A stretch of DNA of 64,000 nucleotides from Trissonchulus latispiculum (GCA_030248195.1 JASAND010030698.1:1-64000), one strand, 5' to 3'; counted from the stretch's first letter, positions 23,660 through 35,968 are shown. The notes: generated by a model not told the origin, from the letters alone. Made by a program: numbers and translations.

Positions 23660-24065
23660 ACATCGAATAGGTACGTGGACTATGAAAGTTTTTGTGAAAT
23701 GTGTAAATGGCTGGTAAGTAAATGCATATTTTTGTGTAGGTGGTAAAGTTTTGAAGTTTGTTTGAAACCTGTAAACGCAATAATTTTAATAATCTTTTAG
23801 ACATTTTACCATTAAATTCTTGGATACAAATTTCTAAATAGACGTTTTGTTTTAGGTTTTATGTTGTCACACAATTCTTGTTTCATGTTTATTTGTCAAT
23901 TAACTTTCAGTAGTTTGAGGCAACCGGCGGCGAAACTAATTTTGGTAAATATTTTTGGGGGATGTCGAAAAAGTATTTTAAAAAACTGAATTCCACACTC
24001 CTCCACTGATGAGCCGCGGGTGTGAGAATTGAGTCTGGTAGAGGTCGCATGCACTACTCATATAG
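23660..24065 (+). mobile_element. internally deleted Penelope-like copy
   Basis: The left part (about 23668-23750) matches the reverse transcriptase region of the intact element near 58345-58430 (VDYETFCEMCKW), then jumps to the terminal coding part near 58970 (NNLLDI...NSWIQISK). The 3' region ends in the same ~60-bp block that ends the intact copy at about 59255. A large part of RT is missing and the rest carries frameshifts. Confidence 0.8.
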
Positions 24066-24175
24066 TCTACAAGTATCTAATAATCATATTATTGGCAACA
24101 GCCATGTATTTATATTTTTATCATCTCTCTTAAGCCTTTCGGTCCTTCTTAATTGAATAGCAACATTTTGTTTCC

Positions 24176-24511
24176 TTGGAAAACAACAATTCCTTGTTTG
24201 TTTCCAAGAATATGTTTAACCTGAAGAAAAGAAGAAGGACCAAAATTAGCAGAAAATACAATCATCATTTGGTATGTCTCCTGTATGTCTCATATGCCTC
24301 ATATGTATACAATAATGGTATGTCTCCAGACATTATTCTAATCACAGAAACCTGGCTTACTGAAGGAGACCCTAGCTCTGTGCTTAGATGCAATTCTTCT
24401 TTTAATGTTTTTAGATGCGATAGATCTGAGGACAGGAAGGGTGGTGGGGTTGCCACCCTGGTTAATAGGAAGTTTAAATGTTTTTGTGTAAACGTACCTA
24501 AGCATGCATAA
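24176..24511 (+). pseudogene. LINE endonuclease fragment
   Basis: Endonuclease/exonuclease/phosphatase-type motifs are present: ITETWL near residue 56 and GGGVATLV near residue 90. The frame breaks near 24511; later pieces in other frames (24504-24728 and 24816-25055) keep AGDLNLP and SSDHNVVSF motifs, which carry conserved catalytic Asp and His positions. Confidence 0.75.
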
Positions 24512-25393
24512 TGTAGATGTTGTGTATGTTCGCGTGGAAGGTATTCAGATTTTCTTGTATGTAATGTTTATCGACCATCTGTTACTCTGTCTCACGTTGT
24601 ATCTTATTTTAGGCAGCTTTTGGATTGCATTTCTAGTTTTAACCTGCCTTTTGTTTGCGGGGGACTTGAATCTGCCTTGTATAGATTGGCATAAAATTAC
24701 AGCACCCAAAACTTATAATCAAAACTAGTTTCTAGAATTATTTCAGTCCTTTGACCTTAATACGCAGCTGGTTCTACAACCTTTTAGACAAACCTCAATT
24801 CTTGATCTAGTTTTTGTGAACAATCTCTCAATGGTCTCAAATATTGGTATAAACCCTCCTCTAAGCTCAAGCGATCATAACGTAGTGTCTTTTAATGTAC
24901 TTTCGTTCACAGTTGTTTCTGATTCTACTACTAATGGCAGATATTTATGGGACCGGGTTGATACATGTTTGATGTATAGACATCTTCAGTCACTCAACTG
25001 GAATTATTTTTTTAGTGACAAATCTGTTGATGACATGTGGGGTATTTTTAAATAGATCAGTTTGCACTTAATAAATACCTACGTTTCTTCCAGGGCACGT
25101 AATAAGCGCAGTTATTCTAACCGGATTAAGCGGTTATTGTTGAATAAACGAAAATCTTTCAAGCAATTTAAGATACATCAGACTGAAGAGACAAAGGCTA
25201 AATGCAAAAGATGCGCTAAACTTTGTGCAGACGCAATCAGGAAAGAATATTTAGAAAAAGAATCTCAATTCCTGACTCACCCGAATTCTAAGCAGTTCTT
25301 CAAATTCATTAAATCTGGTCTTGCTTCTCATGATTCTGTATCTGTATTAATTGGTGGGAATCAATTGTTGTTGACGATAATAATTGTCCTAAT

Positions 25394-26395
25394 ATGCTTG
25401 ATAGTACTGTGAATGATGACAATGATAGTATTCGGAATTTATCTTCTTTTAGAATAACTCGTAAACATGTAGTTGACTCTATTGCAAAGTTGAAAATTGA
25501 TTCAAGTGAAGGGCCAGATGGTCTTCCTGCTGTATCTTTCAAAAAATTTTACCAACTTTTGTCAGTTCCCTTGCAGGCAATTTTCTAAAAATCTTTTGAA
25601 ACTGGTGAGATACCTTGCGAATGGAAGCAAGCTACCGTGGTGCCTATATACAAAGGCAAGGGCAATAAGTCCATGGCTATTAACTACCGTCCTGTTAGTC
25701 TGACTTGTGTTGGCTGCAAGCTGATGGAACGGATACTTAAAGATGCTTTGCTTGACTATTTCTGCAGTTTAGATCTCCCGTCCCCTCACCAGCATGGGTT
25801 TATTCCTGGTCGATCTACTACAACACAGCTTTTGGAATGTCTAAGAGACTGGGTTTCGTATATTGATGATGGAGTTACTTTAGATGCTGTATACATTGAT
25901 GCAAGCAAGGCATTTGATACTGTCAGCCATTTGAAATTGCCTTTCAAATTACGACATTACAAAGTACCTAAAAATCTTCCAAATTGGATAAATTCTTTTT
26001 TGTCAAACCGTTTCCAGTTTGTCAAGGCCAATGGCAGATTGTCTGACCCGAGTAGAGTTTTGAGCGGAGTGCCGCAAGGCAGTATTTTGGGGCCTCTTTT
26101 GTTTCTTATTTATATCAATGATGTCGTTAGTCGTGTGAAGTTTAGCCATATAAAAATTTACGCAGATGATACAAAACTATATTTTGCTTCGAACTCAGAA
26201 ATAGCTTATAATTTTTTATTGCAAGACATTAAGAACGTTTTTAACTTTGCTTCGGAAAACCAGCTAAAGATTGCTTTAGAAAAATGCGTTCTCCTGCACT
26301 TTGGTTTCAATAATCCAAAAAATGTATATGAGGTTAACGATATACGGATTCCGACAGCAAATTGTGTTAAAGATCTTGGAGTTATAATAAGTTAA
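25394..26395 (+). pseudogene. LINE reverse transcriptase, one in-frame stop
   Basis: A continuous frame is interrupted only by TAA at 25586-25588. It shows EGPDGLP, NYRPVSLTCVGCKLMER, the motif A segment AVYIDASKAFDTVSH, GVPQGSILGPLLF and the catalytic YADD (26159-26170). RT catalytic Asp residues are kept. After 26395 the frame shifts into a C-terminal part (26488-26832: MYVTYVRPIVEYNCVIW). Copies DNA from RNA during target-primed insertion in intact relatives. Confidence 0.85.
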
Positions 26396-26945
26396 AATTT
26401 TCGGAACACGGCTCCAAAACTGCAGTAAAAGCGATGCAAAGGTCTAATGTGATTTTCAAATCTTTTAGGCCTAGGGAATTGTGATTTTTGCGTGCTATGT
26501 ATGTTACGTACGTGCGACCCATTGTAGAGTATAATTGTGTAATTTGGAACCCATACATGAAGAAAGACATATTACAGACAAAATTGAAGGTTCAAAAACG
26601 GTTTACCAAACGCATCCATTGTCTAAGTAGAAAATCTTGTGCAGACCGTTTAAAAATTTTAAATCTGGACAGTTTAGAACTTCGTCGAGTAAAATCTGAT
26701 TTATTTCAATGTTACCGCATAGTCCATGGATTAGATAGCCTAAAGTGTACCGACTTCTTTACTGTTAATGAAAGTAATAGGCTTCGGGGACATAATTATA
26801 TGGTTAGTACCAAAACCTGCCATCGAAACTAAAAGAAGAATTTTATCAGTAATAGAATAGTGAATGCTGGAACAACTTTCCGTTCGGTGTAGTCAATTCG
26901 GTCTCTCTTGTATTTGTATTTGTACTTTGTATTTGTATTTTGAAT

Positions 26946-28680
26946 AAAATCTTCGATCTTTACGCATTTTTAAACCACAATCTGGGCTAATTTAGGCATA
27001 TATATAGTACAAATTTGTCAATTTTCAAGCCCTGTTTTCGCATACGAAAACTATTGACAGAAGCTTTTGAGTACGTTTAATGTACTGAACATCGAAAAAG
27101 GGCACAATGTCCTTTCCCAAATTTCCTATTTTTATCGATTTTTCAAATATTCGTCAATAACTCGATTTTGGCAGCTCGGATCGAAATGTCGACTGCAGAT
27201 GCGGAATCAGCGCCCCAGAATTGCCCTAGGACGACTTTTCTCGAAAATTGTGACAAAAAATGTTTTGGTCGATTTTGGTCGATCGATTTTACTGATCGAT
27301 TTAAGGGGGGGCTACGAATTTCACTAAAAGTTCGATGTTGGAAAAGCTAGCTAGACTTTTGCCTCATAATAGAATTAGGTTTAGTGTAAAATAGTTTAAA
27401 GTTTGAAAGAAATCCATGCAGCTTAGTGGTCCTGTGGAGCCATCAGAAGTTGGTGTTGGCGGTCCAAAGCTCAACATGAGACGTACACAAACTTCGCCTC
27501 GCCCTGACCGCTATGCGCAAGGTACGGTACCCAAATTTTCCAGAAATAGTACTGACATATAGTGCTTTGATATCGTGTAAAATAATCTCTAGACCATTGT
27601 ACTATTTTCTGTGTGATACAATAAAAGTTCGAAAAATTGGGTGTTGTAGGTCTATATGGGTGGAGGTTAACTAATTTCTAATGAGCTGTGGTTTACCAAA
27701 TGAACCCAACTTTGCTCCAATTAATACTCCAAGTATCTGTCTTAACTTATATAGAATGACGTGATTTCGTTAATCCCTGCGTTCGCAGTGCTAGATTACA
27801 TAATCGATATTGTCGCTGTTTTTGGTGCCATTTCGAAGATGTGAGTCAATTACTCCAAAGTACTGTGGCTGAATCGGCTGAAACTATGCTGATTACAGGC
27901 AAGTGAGTGTACCACGATATGCAGAAAGCTTGGACACTAACCTCGCTCCAGTGCTTAGAAATGCTAGATTGATTTCTCGAAGTATGGATGGCTATCGGTC
28001 CCAAAAGCTCTAAGACAGTTGTAAGCGCATACTGAACGAAGGAAGCGTCATATCGGAAAACGGATTTCATATTCGGATTCAGCTTGTCAAATAACCCCTA
28101 TAACCACCTTTTCGGCGAAATCGGAGGCAAATAATTTTTTGACCCCATTTTTACTGCGCCTAGATAGCTTTTCAGGCCTAAAATAAGGGTTATTTCTTAA
28201 CAAAAAGTTTGCTAGCACACTAACCAGAAAAACCAAAGTTCTCGAAACCTACGGAAACCATATATGCCCCTATTAGAGCCTAATATTTGCTAAAAAGCTG
28301 GGGTAGGATAGGGGCTGCCAATTTTATTAGATCGAAAACAGCGCACGGCCACATCTCAACTTTTCGCCGAATTTCAAAATTTGAGCTGTTATAGCTGAAG
28401 CAGGAAGCAACGCTCGAAATCCGGAATACTTTTAATATATAGCATTAGTAACAATTAACATTTATGGCTGAAGGTTTCAGATTGGTCAAACCTTTAATCC
28501 ACCAGAACTGAAAGAACCTTTTTGAAAAATCACATTTTTCGCACCAAAATTTGTACTTTGGCGTCCTGCCAAACACAGTGTAGGTGAGATATATTATTGC
28601 CCACCCTTAACTTTTTTACTTTGATATGTTGGCTAACGTTGGGGGCAAAAGTAACTCTCTCCGACGATGTTGGGCCAACC
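26946..28680. other. AT-rich spacer
   Basis: Apart from the possible exon at 27416 no gene, domain or repeat boundary was recognised. Confidence 0.35.
27416..27523 (+). CDS. possible short first exon
   Basis: A GC-rich island in AT-rich surroundings starts with ATG and reads MQLSGPVEPSEVGVGG and then RRTQTSPRPDRYAQ up to possible donors (GTACGG at 27521 or GTACCC just after). The open frame is 48 codons to a TAG. Composition differs from its neighbours, but I recognise no protein and no partner exon. Confidence 0.2.
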
Positions 28681-28689
28681 CGTTCGTAG

Positions 28690-29749
28690 CCTCCCCAAGT
28701 CCATAGGTGTGCCACCTGTTTGGGTTGGGGGGGGGAGTAAAAAGTCCAAATCTGGCTGGGGGGGTCTAAAAAATCGGAAATTTTTGAAAAAATGTACCCA
28801 AACTGTACCCAATTTTTTTTCAGCTAAAAATGGCCCTCTTTTGACACAATATCTACTATTTTCGACGTACATGTACTCAAAAACTAGTCGTATTGCGTTT
28901 TACAACCTATTTTTTAGCGTTTTAAACTATTTCCAGCCAATTTTTTAAAAACATTTTTGAAAAATTGCAAAACTTTTTGCAAAAATTTGGCATTTTTTCT
29001 CTTGTTTGGACCCTATTTTAGAGAGGGAGGGGGGTCTGAGCTCGGCTTGGGGGGGGGTAGTCGAGGTCGGGTATGGGGGGTGGGGGGTCTGACCTTCTCG
29101 TGGGGGGTCTCACAGGGGGCAAACTGTAGCCTGGTTCACCTATGCCCCCAACTAGGGGAAACTTCTCAGCCAAATCGGAGACAACAAATTTTTTCGAACC
29201 ATAGAGGGGGAACCAAGGCGAACCCCCCCATCTAAATAATTGCCGAAAATTTTTTGGGGGGAGTACCTTCAACCCCCCCCCCGGTGAAGCTATGGGTACC
29301 CCTCAAATGTTTGACTTACCCTCCCGCCCCGCCTCCCCCAACGTTTGGCTACCATTATCCCACCCCGGCCCCGGCCATTCTTGAAGCCAAAAGTTAGCTA
29401 AATTTTGCCCAAAAATCGTCATTTTTAGAAAAATTTCTTCAAATTTGTACTTAAAATCGCTTTAAAACGTATAAAACTGTATAAATGCCTAAAAATAAGC
29501 AAACATTGTTTTGGCGAAAAATTCGTTAAATTACAGAAATTTTGCATTTTTAGGGCATTTTTTGGATTTTCTGAGGTGCCAATTTTGGTGGAGGTTCGGG
29601 GGCTGGACTTTTCCTGGCAATTTTTCTTTGGGGGGTACTCGGAGGCGAGTCGTTTTGAGGGGGGTGCAAATGTTTTTAGTGCAAAAATGTTTAGTCCAAA
29701 AAACGTATTGGTTCGTTTTTAGTGCAAAAATAAGCAGATTTAGTGTTAA
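28690..29749. repeat. G-tract-rich dispersed repeat, copy 1 (left part)
   Basis: Runs of 7-10 Gs (for example 28727-28736 and 29048-29057) alternate with AAAATTTT-like sequence. From about 29400 on, the sequence continues beyond two inserted elements to about 31660 and is homologous to 46860-48800. An inverted related segment lies at about 33510-33640. Overlapping glycine- or proline-rich frames reflect the G/C runs, not genes. Confidence 0.7.
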
Positions 29750-30731
29750 GGTGGTGATTCCCTTTGGTCACATAAAGTTTGCAGCATTATTACTCTTTCA
29801 TTACTTGGAGTTCTGAAGCCATTCTTATATCAAAATGTAGCTTGACATTTTCTCTTTTTAATGCATGCCACTAAACTAATGTTGCGTTTCTAAAATGTTT
29901 TAAACACATTTTAGAAGAAGTATAATTTTCCAGAATTTTTGCAGACTCAAGTAAATTTTTTCGCTAGGCATCAGTTATATTATTCGATACCACCAACAAA
30001 TAGCTGGGGACTATTTTCTTATTTATTGTGAAATCGCTCTTCGTTATAGAGAAATAAGCTGAACTGTGTGCGTATCATGTATTTTGCCTACTTTTTCCAA
30101 ATTTGTCAAGCGATTACTTTAGCTAGAAAGCAGTAATCGGGGCAACTAAAAAAAACGTCCCTGGGTATATTTGTGCAGAACTCATTTGTTAAGTAGCAGC
30201 CTTCCAGCTTGCATGGTGAATGCTCCACAGTCTTTGGAAAAAAATTGGGCGTGTTTTTGCAAAAACTACATTTTTTACATGATAGCAGCCGACGGGATAT
30301 CTGTTGTAAGACGATCATGGATAATTTGCCCCTGTGAGACCTTCAGATCGACGCTCTTAGTTTGATTTTCCGGCTTGTGTAGTTCAAGAAATGATGGATT
30401 ACTTTAATATCTGCAAAAATGACAAGTTGTCGACGCCAAAACAAGAAAATCGGCTATATCGCACGCTAGCGAAACGCTAGAAAGTTGCTGTAAAAAGTAA
30501 AAATGTGAAGCTCAACGAGATCTTTCAAATGAATATAGTTATAACTGTATAGCTGCCGCCAAACCTTTCACAAATGGGAAAAACCGCCCTGATCGGAAAT
30601 CTCGAATTTTTGAACCGGGATTGCGCGGAGGGTGTTAGAACGCTAAACGAACGTATTTCGGAAAGTTTCGCCAAATTTCATCCTGATTTGCGCTGCCAAC
30701 CAACAATTTCTGCCCAAAAGGAATCACCACC
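29750..30731. mobile_element. TTAA-flanked inverted-repeat element
   Basis: The ends are GGTGGTGATTCC and its complement GGAATCACCACC, flanked by TTAA at 29746-29749 and 30732-30735. The homologous repeat at 46981-47043 has a single GTGTTAAAATAG at the same place, i.e. an empty site. A TTAA duplication is typical of piggyBac-like or Kolobok elements. No transposase frame, 982 bp, non-autonomous. Confidence 0.88.
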
Positions 30732-30804
30732 TTAAAATAGACAAAAATCTAGTTGTAAAAATCTCTGGTCAAGCCGGAAAATTTTGAAATTTCTGTCTTC
30801 TGAG

Positions 30805-31527
30805 CAGTGGCGGATCCGGGATTTTGTAAAGGGAGGGGCCCCGAGCTCAAAAGAGTTCAAGATAACGCCAGAATTGTGAACATATACTAACCCTGAGCTG
30901 TTAAGCGTTCTTCGAAGGTGTACAGAGATAGTTCTAAGTTGTGATTCCTGATTCCAGAATTACTGAAACCAATTCAACGTCCTAAGACTGTTGAGATCAA
31001 TGTAACCAATTTTGCCCGCCTAGTCTTTGGCAATATGTAACATTCAGATTAAATGCTTCAGTTTCTGCGATTTAAAATTGTGTTGGTGAAAGGAAGTTTG
31101 TCAAATGTGCCAAACGAGAACTACACCGAAGGCGTGCGCGGATTCTTAACTCGTTACGTCGTTAGCAAGTTATGAGCGTTTCAAGTTGAGAGGTTAAGTG
31201 TTTCCATGACTTCCATTGGCAGCATTCTATGTAAACTTATACAGTCATGAGTGACAATATTGCTAAGTCATGGAAATTTCACAATATAAGACGGAAGGCG
31301 CGAAAAGTTGACGAAAAGAACTACATATCTTTCATCACTACTTGTATCGCCAACGTCATAATCCCATTTACTGGATATTGTGTAAAACCTGGAAAAGCAA
31401 TATTGGCTTACAGTCGAAACAATCTTTGGATGGGGGCCCTTAAGTTGAAAGGGAGGGGCGCAGCCCAAATCCCAAAGGGGGATGACATGACGGGGGCCCT
31501 GGGGCCCTCCCCCTGAATCCGCCACTG
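30805..31527. mobile_element. hAT-type MITE (CAGTGGCGGATCC family)
   Basis: The inverted ends CAGTGGCGGATCC and GAATCCGCCACTG are flanked by the 8-bp duplication CTTCTGAG (30797-30804 and 31528-31535). The homologous repeat near 48670 has one uninterrupted CCTTCTGAGCGATTT, confirming the insertion. 723 bp, no transposase. Confidence 0.92.
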
Positions 31528-31798
31528 CTTCTGAGCGATTTTTAGGGGAAAAGTTACTACCAAAAGGGGTATATACCCACTTTTCTTGGGAGGAACGATT
31601 TTTTAGAGGGGAAGAGTGTTTATGGGAGGCCCGTCGCCCCCCCCCCCGTAGAATAAACCCAGGGGAGGCACCCCAATCACATTTAAGGGGTCGACCGCCA
31701 AATTTATATGGTTCACGCTGGCATATATATCCCTAGGCAATTTTTTCGTGGGGCTTCATGGGGGGCATATTTTCAGAAAAACTTTTTGGATTTTTGGG

Positions 31799-31980
31799 CA
31801 TAGATGTGTTAGGGGGGGTGGGGGGGACCCCACCCAGATTTTCAGATTTTTGGTACCCCCCCCAGATTTTTGGCCAAAAAGTGGCCAAAAATGGCATAAA
31901 ATCGAAAATTTAGGGGGGGTCCCCCCCACCTTCCGTCGGAACCCCCTCCCCCCCAGATTTTTTGCCCAGCCACACCTATG
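31799..31980. mobile_element. hAT-type MITE (CATAGRTGTG ends)
   Basis: CATAGATGTG at the left and CACACCTATG at the right are flanked by the 8-bp duplication TTTTTGGG (31791-31798 and 31981-31988). 182 bp, mostly G/C runs. Confidence 0.8.
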
Positions 31981-32099
31981 TTTTTGGGGGTGACAAATTT
32001 TGGCGACCCCCCCCAGATTTTCAGATTTTTGGTACCCCCCCAGATTTTTGGCCAAAAAGTGGCCAAAAATGGCATAAAATCGAAAATTTAGGGGGGGTC
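31830..32099. repeat. direct repeat pair of ~93 bp
   Basis: A block containing CAGATTTTCAGATTTTTGG, GGCCAAAAAGTGGCC and ATCGAAAATTTAGGGGGGG occurs at about 31830-31922 and again at about 32007-32099, separated by one hAT boundary. Confidence 0.85.
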
Positions 32100-32359
32100 C
32101 TATGTTTTTGGGGGTGTTTTCTGTAAAAAGAAAATGTAAGAAAAGAAAGTGTAAAAATCGCTAAAAAATATTAATTTTAGGTGTTTTTAAGCTAAAATAA
32201 CAAACATTTAGTCAAAAATCCGGCGAAGCCGGAATTGTTTTGAAAATTTAGGGTAAGAATGCAATTTTTGTGGTTATGGGGGGGCTTTTCATTTGGGAGG
32301 CTTCATTTTGGAGGTCCCCAATTGGTGTAACGGAGATTTGGGGTGGGGGAGGTTCCCCC

Positions 32360-33379
32360 CATGGGCGCACCCAGGGGGGTTTTGGGGGGTTTCGGACCCT
32401 CCTTTTTGTCCGACCCCCCTCCGGGAATATTTGGGGAGAAAGCAAAAATTGAACTATTTTTAGTGCATAAAATTAAAAATTATGAAAACTTTTCGCGCCT
32501 GCGGCGCTTTTCTATCTCGAGTTTTAGAATTTTTCTCGCCTGCGGCGCTTTTCTATCTCGGGTTTTAAAGTTTTGCTCGCCTGCGGTGCTTTTCTATCTC
32601 GATTTTTATAATTTTTATCGCCTCAGGCGCTTTTCCATCTCGGTTATTAAAGTTTTTCTCGCCTGCGGCGCTTTTCTATCTCGATTTTATATATAATTTT
32701 TATCGCCTGCTGCGCTTTCTATCTCGATTTTTATAATTTTTCTCGCCTGCGGCGCTTTTCTATCTCGATTTTTAAATTTTTTCTCAACTGCGGCGCTTTT
32801 CTAACTGAATTTTCAAAATTTTTCGGGCCTGCGGCGCCTTTCTAACTGAACTGAAAATTTTTTCGCCTGCGGCGCTAATGTTTAATAACTTTTACAACGT
32901 TTGGCGCTTTTTTACCTCAATTTTTCGCGCCTGCTTCGCTTTTCTACTTTTCTATTTCCATTTTATTGAATTTCCGCGCATGCGGCACTATTCTATCTCG
33001 ATTTTAACAAATTAAAATTTTAACAATGCGCCTGGCAGAGCTTTCTATTCAAATCTTTTCAAGCTTTCCAATACAAATTTTGCCATTATGTCAAAGAATT
33101 TCTCAACTTTTGTTGAAATCTTTTTAAAGATTTCCATTACGGCTTTTTTTCAAAATTTCAAAAATTTTCTCAACTTCTGGGGGGGGGGTCCGCCCCCCAG
33201 ACCCCCCGAGTCGACTGGCGACTAGTCTTAAATCTTGTCATTTTTGCAGCTCCCAAGATGAACTTTTTGTTGAAAAATTTGCCGCCACCCCCCCCCCCCC
33301 CCACGCGTAAACGTGTCAGGCGAAAGCTAAAAATGTTTTCGGCTCGACCCCCCTTTTCAAAATCCTGGGTGCGCCCCTG
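32360..33379. mobile_element. hAT-type MITE with internal tandem repeats
   Basis: The ends CATGGGCGCACCCAGG and CCTGGGTGCGCCCCTG are imperfect inverted repeats. They are flanked by the 8-bp duplication GTTCCCCC (32352-32359 and 33380-33387). The interior has a degenerate array of ~45-60-bp units (TCGCCTGCGGCGCTTTTCTA, about 32490-33010). Its ends and GCCCCCCAGACCCCCCGA block relate it to the smaller element at 45297. Confidence 0.85.
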
Positions 33380-33387
33380 GTTCCCCC

Positions 33388-34292
33388 CCCCAACTTTTTC
33401 TGGGGGGGGGCCCTCTGGAGACCCCCCAACCCCCCAGGACCCCCCCCAAACCCTCCCCCAAAAAATTTTTCTATTTTTATGCCAAAAATCACATTTTAGC
33501 CGTTTCTAATTTCAAAAAACATTCAACCATGAAGTAATTTTATCAGAAGACAGTAGTTTTAGACTCGCAAATTTGTTTGCCAACATGTTTCTATGTCTAA
33601 AATAAGGTCAATATTGAGTCAGAAAGTCCATAATACAGGTAAAAACGTGTGTTTCTCACAGTAATAAACACTTTAAGCCAAAAATTTGGACTTTTTTGAA
33701 AATTTGTGCAAAATTTACCCTAAAAATACCCAAAATTTGACCAACCCCCCCCCCAGTTGAGGGGGACGTCCCCCCCAAAAAGTTTTGGGGAGGGTTGAAA
33801 AAAAGGGCTGGGGGGGGCTACCCCCCCGGGACAAGCCAGTTATCCCCCAACCAAAATTTTCGGTGAAAATGAGAATACCCTCCCCATGGTGCAACTAAAT
33901 TTTGGAAATGTGACATAGATACGTACGTACTCCCGAATCATCCCCGCCAATTCGGCCCCCAGAAAGTCTAAAAAAACTGGCCTAAAATGCAAACTTTTCT
34001 GTATTTTAACGTTTTTTCGTCAAAACAAGGTTTGTTTTTATCGTTTTAGGCGTTTTTACAAGGTCCCAGGCATTCAGGTTTTACAGGTAGGTCCAAGAAA
34101 TCAGAGACAAAATTAAATTATTAATGGCTCGTAACGTCATAGAGTCGCCTGCGGTGCTATTGTTCCACTAGGTACCTACTGTAACCGCAATAGCACTAAA
34201 TTGAGCTGAAGTTCGGTTGCAACAAAAATTTCGGAAAAGTTTTGGCTTGCACTTCTGAAATTTTTTCTAGGTATATATATACGCTAGTGTAT
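33388..34292. repeat. C/G-tract repeat, inverted relative of 46.6-46.9 kb
   Basis: Sequence at 33510-33640 is the reverse complement of about 46700-46830 with moderate divergence (AAACATTCAACCATGAAGTAA; GCCAACATGTTTC). The remainder is C/G runs; no gene. Confidence 0.6.
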
Positions 34293-34509
34293 AGCGCGGC
34301 GGGAAAAAACCCAGTCCGATATGCGGGGGAAAACCCAACGCCAGTGTGAGTCACCCATATCAGCTGGATCGGATTTTAATAGCCTATCTTAAAGAGCGTC
34401 CAAAACTACCCTAGAGGGTGCATTATTGTAGCTCCCGCTGACTCTCAGCAAATTTTTTGGGACTGAAAATTTTGGAAATTTTGGTCCCTAGATGAGGGTC
34501 AGACAGGGT
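34293..34509. mobile_element. left end of a GGGAAAAAACC-type element
   Basis: TATAGCGCGGCGGGAAAAAA followed 25 bp later by GGGGGAAAACCC matches the double-motif left ends at 36125 and 38171. Its partner could be the right end at about 36833, with the hAT element 34510-35968 inserted between, or it is a truncated copy. Confidence 0.5.
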
Positions 34510-35968
34510 CAGGGTTTTCTTTTTCAAAATCGGACCTGTGTAAATCTTGTGTAAATTTAAATTTCAGTGTGTATTTTTGTTTGAAGCTGTGTAAAATCTA
34601 AAAGTGTTGTTTTTGAGATATAATACGAGATAAAATAAATTTAAGCGTTATTTTATTGCAACAATGTTATTTTCGGATCATTCAATCAAAAGTTCTGGCA
34701 ACTGCACTTGTGTAACGTCCGTGGGGGACACGTCCGTGTAACGCAGAAGAACCCACGCGGGGGGTCTGGGGGGCGGAGTCCCCCAGACGCTGAGGAAATT
34801 TTGTAAATTGTAATAAAATTCGCAATGGAAAAGTCTAAAAAGATTATATAATCCATTAAATGCTAAAACTAGGATTGGATAAATTCTAATTTCTGAAAAA
34901 ACTTTGCCTACTGAAACCATTTCTTTAATTTTCCAACTTTTTGGAATAATTTTTTCACAAACATTCTGGTTACGTACTAAAAGGTTCGAAGCTTTAATTG
35001 CTGTAGGGGAATTTTCCATAATATGGACAGAAAACACCCATTCTGAGCCCCCCCCAGAAGTTGAGAAATTTTTTAAAATTATCGGCAAAAACGCATTGAA
35101 CAGTTGCATTCTTTTAGCTTTCGTTTTGAATATATATATACCTATTGTGCTAGACAGCAACAATTTTTGTGGCTCAGACTGCTTTTTATGATAAAAGATA
35201 TATATGTACAAGACACTGGCGGATCCAGGATGTCGTGAGGGGGCGGTAAAATGTGTTCAGCGGGAGGTCGCCCCCCAGAAGTTGAAGAGATTTTTGTTTT
35301 TGCAATAAAATCGGTCTTCGGATCCTTAATTCTTTTCATAAACTCTTAAAAAAATTCTTAAAAATTCTGGACATTTTTAGGCAAAAGTGGTAATTTTCTC
35401 CGAAAAATCGGATGCATTTCAAGCTTTTTCTTCATAAATGCAATAAATATGTGGTTAAAATCTAGGAAATTCGCGCCGAATGCGAGAAATTTTGTTTTTT
35501 GCCCTTTTTCCTCTTTCTCTCCTTAATTTTTCCTGCCTTCGAATCGCGACGGGGGGGCGCCCCCCGCCATCCATGGATCCGCCCCTGGTTCAAGAAACGA
35601 TATTGAATCGTATGTACTAGCTATATTACTATACTATCTTTCAAATATTTGCACGCTGTACGTGAATAAATTATACGCAACCGGATAAGCAGATGTATAT
35701 ATTTGCAGAAACAACCTATAACCATGTCGTAATGCAGAAAAACATGGTAAATGATTGGAAAGCGGCGGGGGTCTGGGGGCGGCAGCCCCCAGCTAAAAGC
35801 TAGAGCTATTTTAAATATGAAGGGCTTGAAAACTATTTTTTCAGAGCACTTTTTGCAAAAATTTTCGAAAATGTGGCTGTGTATTTTGGTGTGTAAATTA
35901 GTTTTTCACTGTGTAAATTTATTTATTTTGTGTAAATACACAGTATTTTACACAAAAAGAAAACCCTG
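34510..35968. mobile_element. hAT-type non-autonomous element
   Basis: Perfect 15-bp inverted ends CAGGGTTTTCTTTTT are flanked by the 8-bp duplication GACAGGGT (34502-34509 and 35969-35976). Subterminal GTGTAAAT-like repeats lie near both ends, the usual location of transposase-binding motifs in hAT elements (inference). It contains a second hAT MITE at 35214-35587. Frames inside are short and show no transposase. Confidence 0.92.
35214..35587. mobile_element. nested hAT-type MITE (CACTGGCGGATCC family)
   Basis: The ends CACTGGCGGATCC and GGATCCGCCCCTG are flanked by GTACAAGA and GTTCAAGA (7 of 8 matching). It is the same family as 30805-31527 but half its length, inserted in the older element 34510-35968. 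Confidence 0.82.

Larger units (their letters stand above)
24170..26945 (+). mobile_element. decayed LINE (CR1/Jockey-like group)
   Basis: An apurinic endonuclease-like start (ILITETWLTEGD, then GGGVATLVNR) is followed by a reverse transcriptase and a typical C-terminal region. Frameshifts and at least one stop (TAA 25586-25588) break it. The 3' end is a tail of GTATTT-like repeats (about 26906-26945), as in CR1/Jockey/L2 elements ending in short tandem repeats. It begins about 100 bp after the 3' end of the truncated Penelope-like copy. Confidence 0.85.

Noticed and set aside
31756..33509. Gly/Pro-rich frames in the G/C-tract region
   Set aside because: Composition follows the G and C runs; no domain or splice context.
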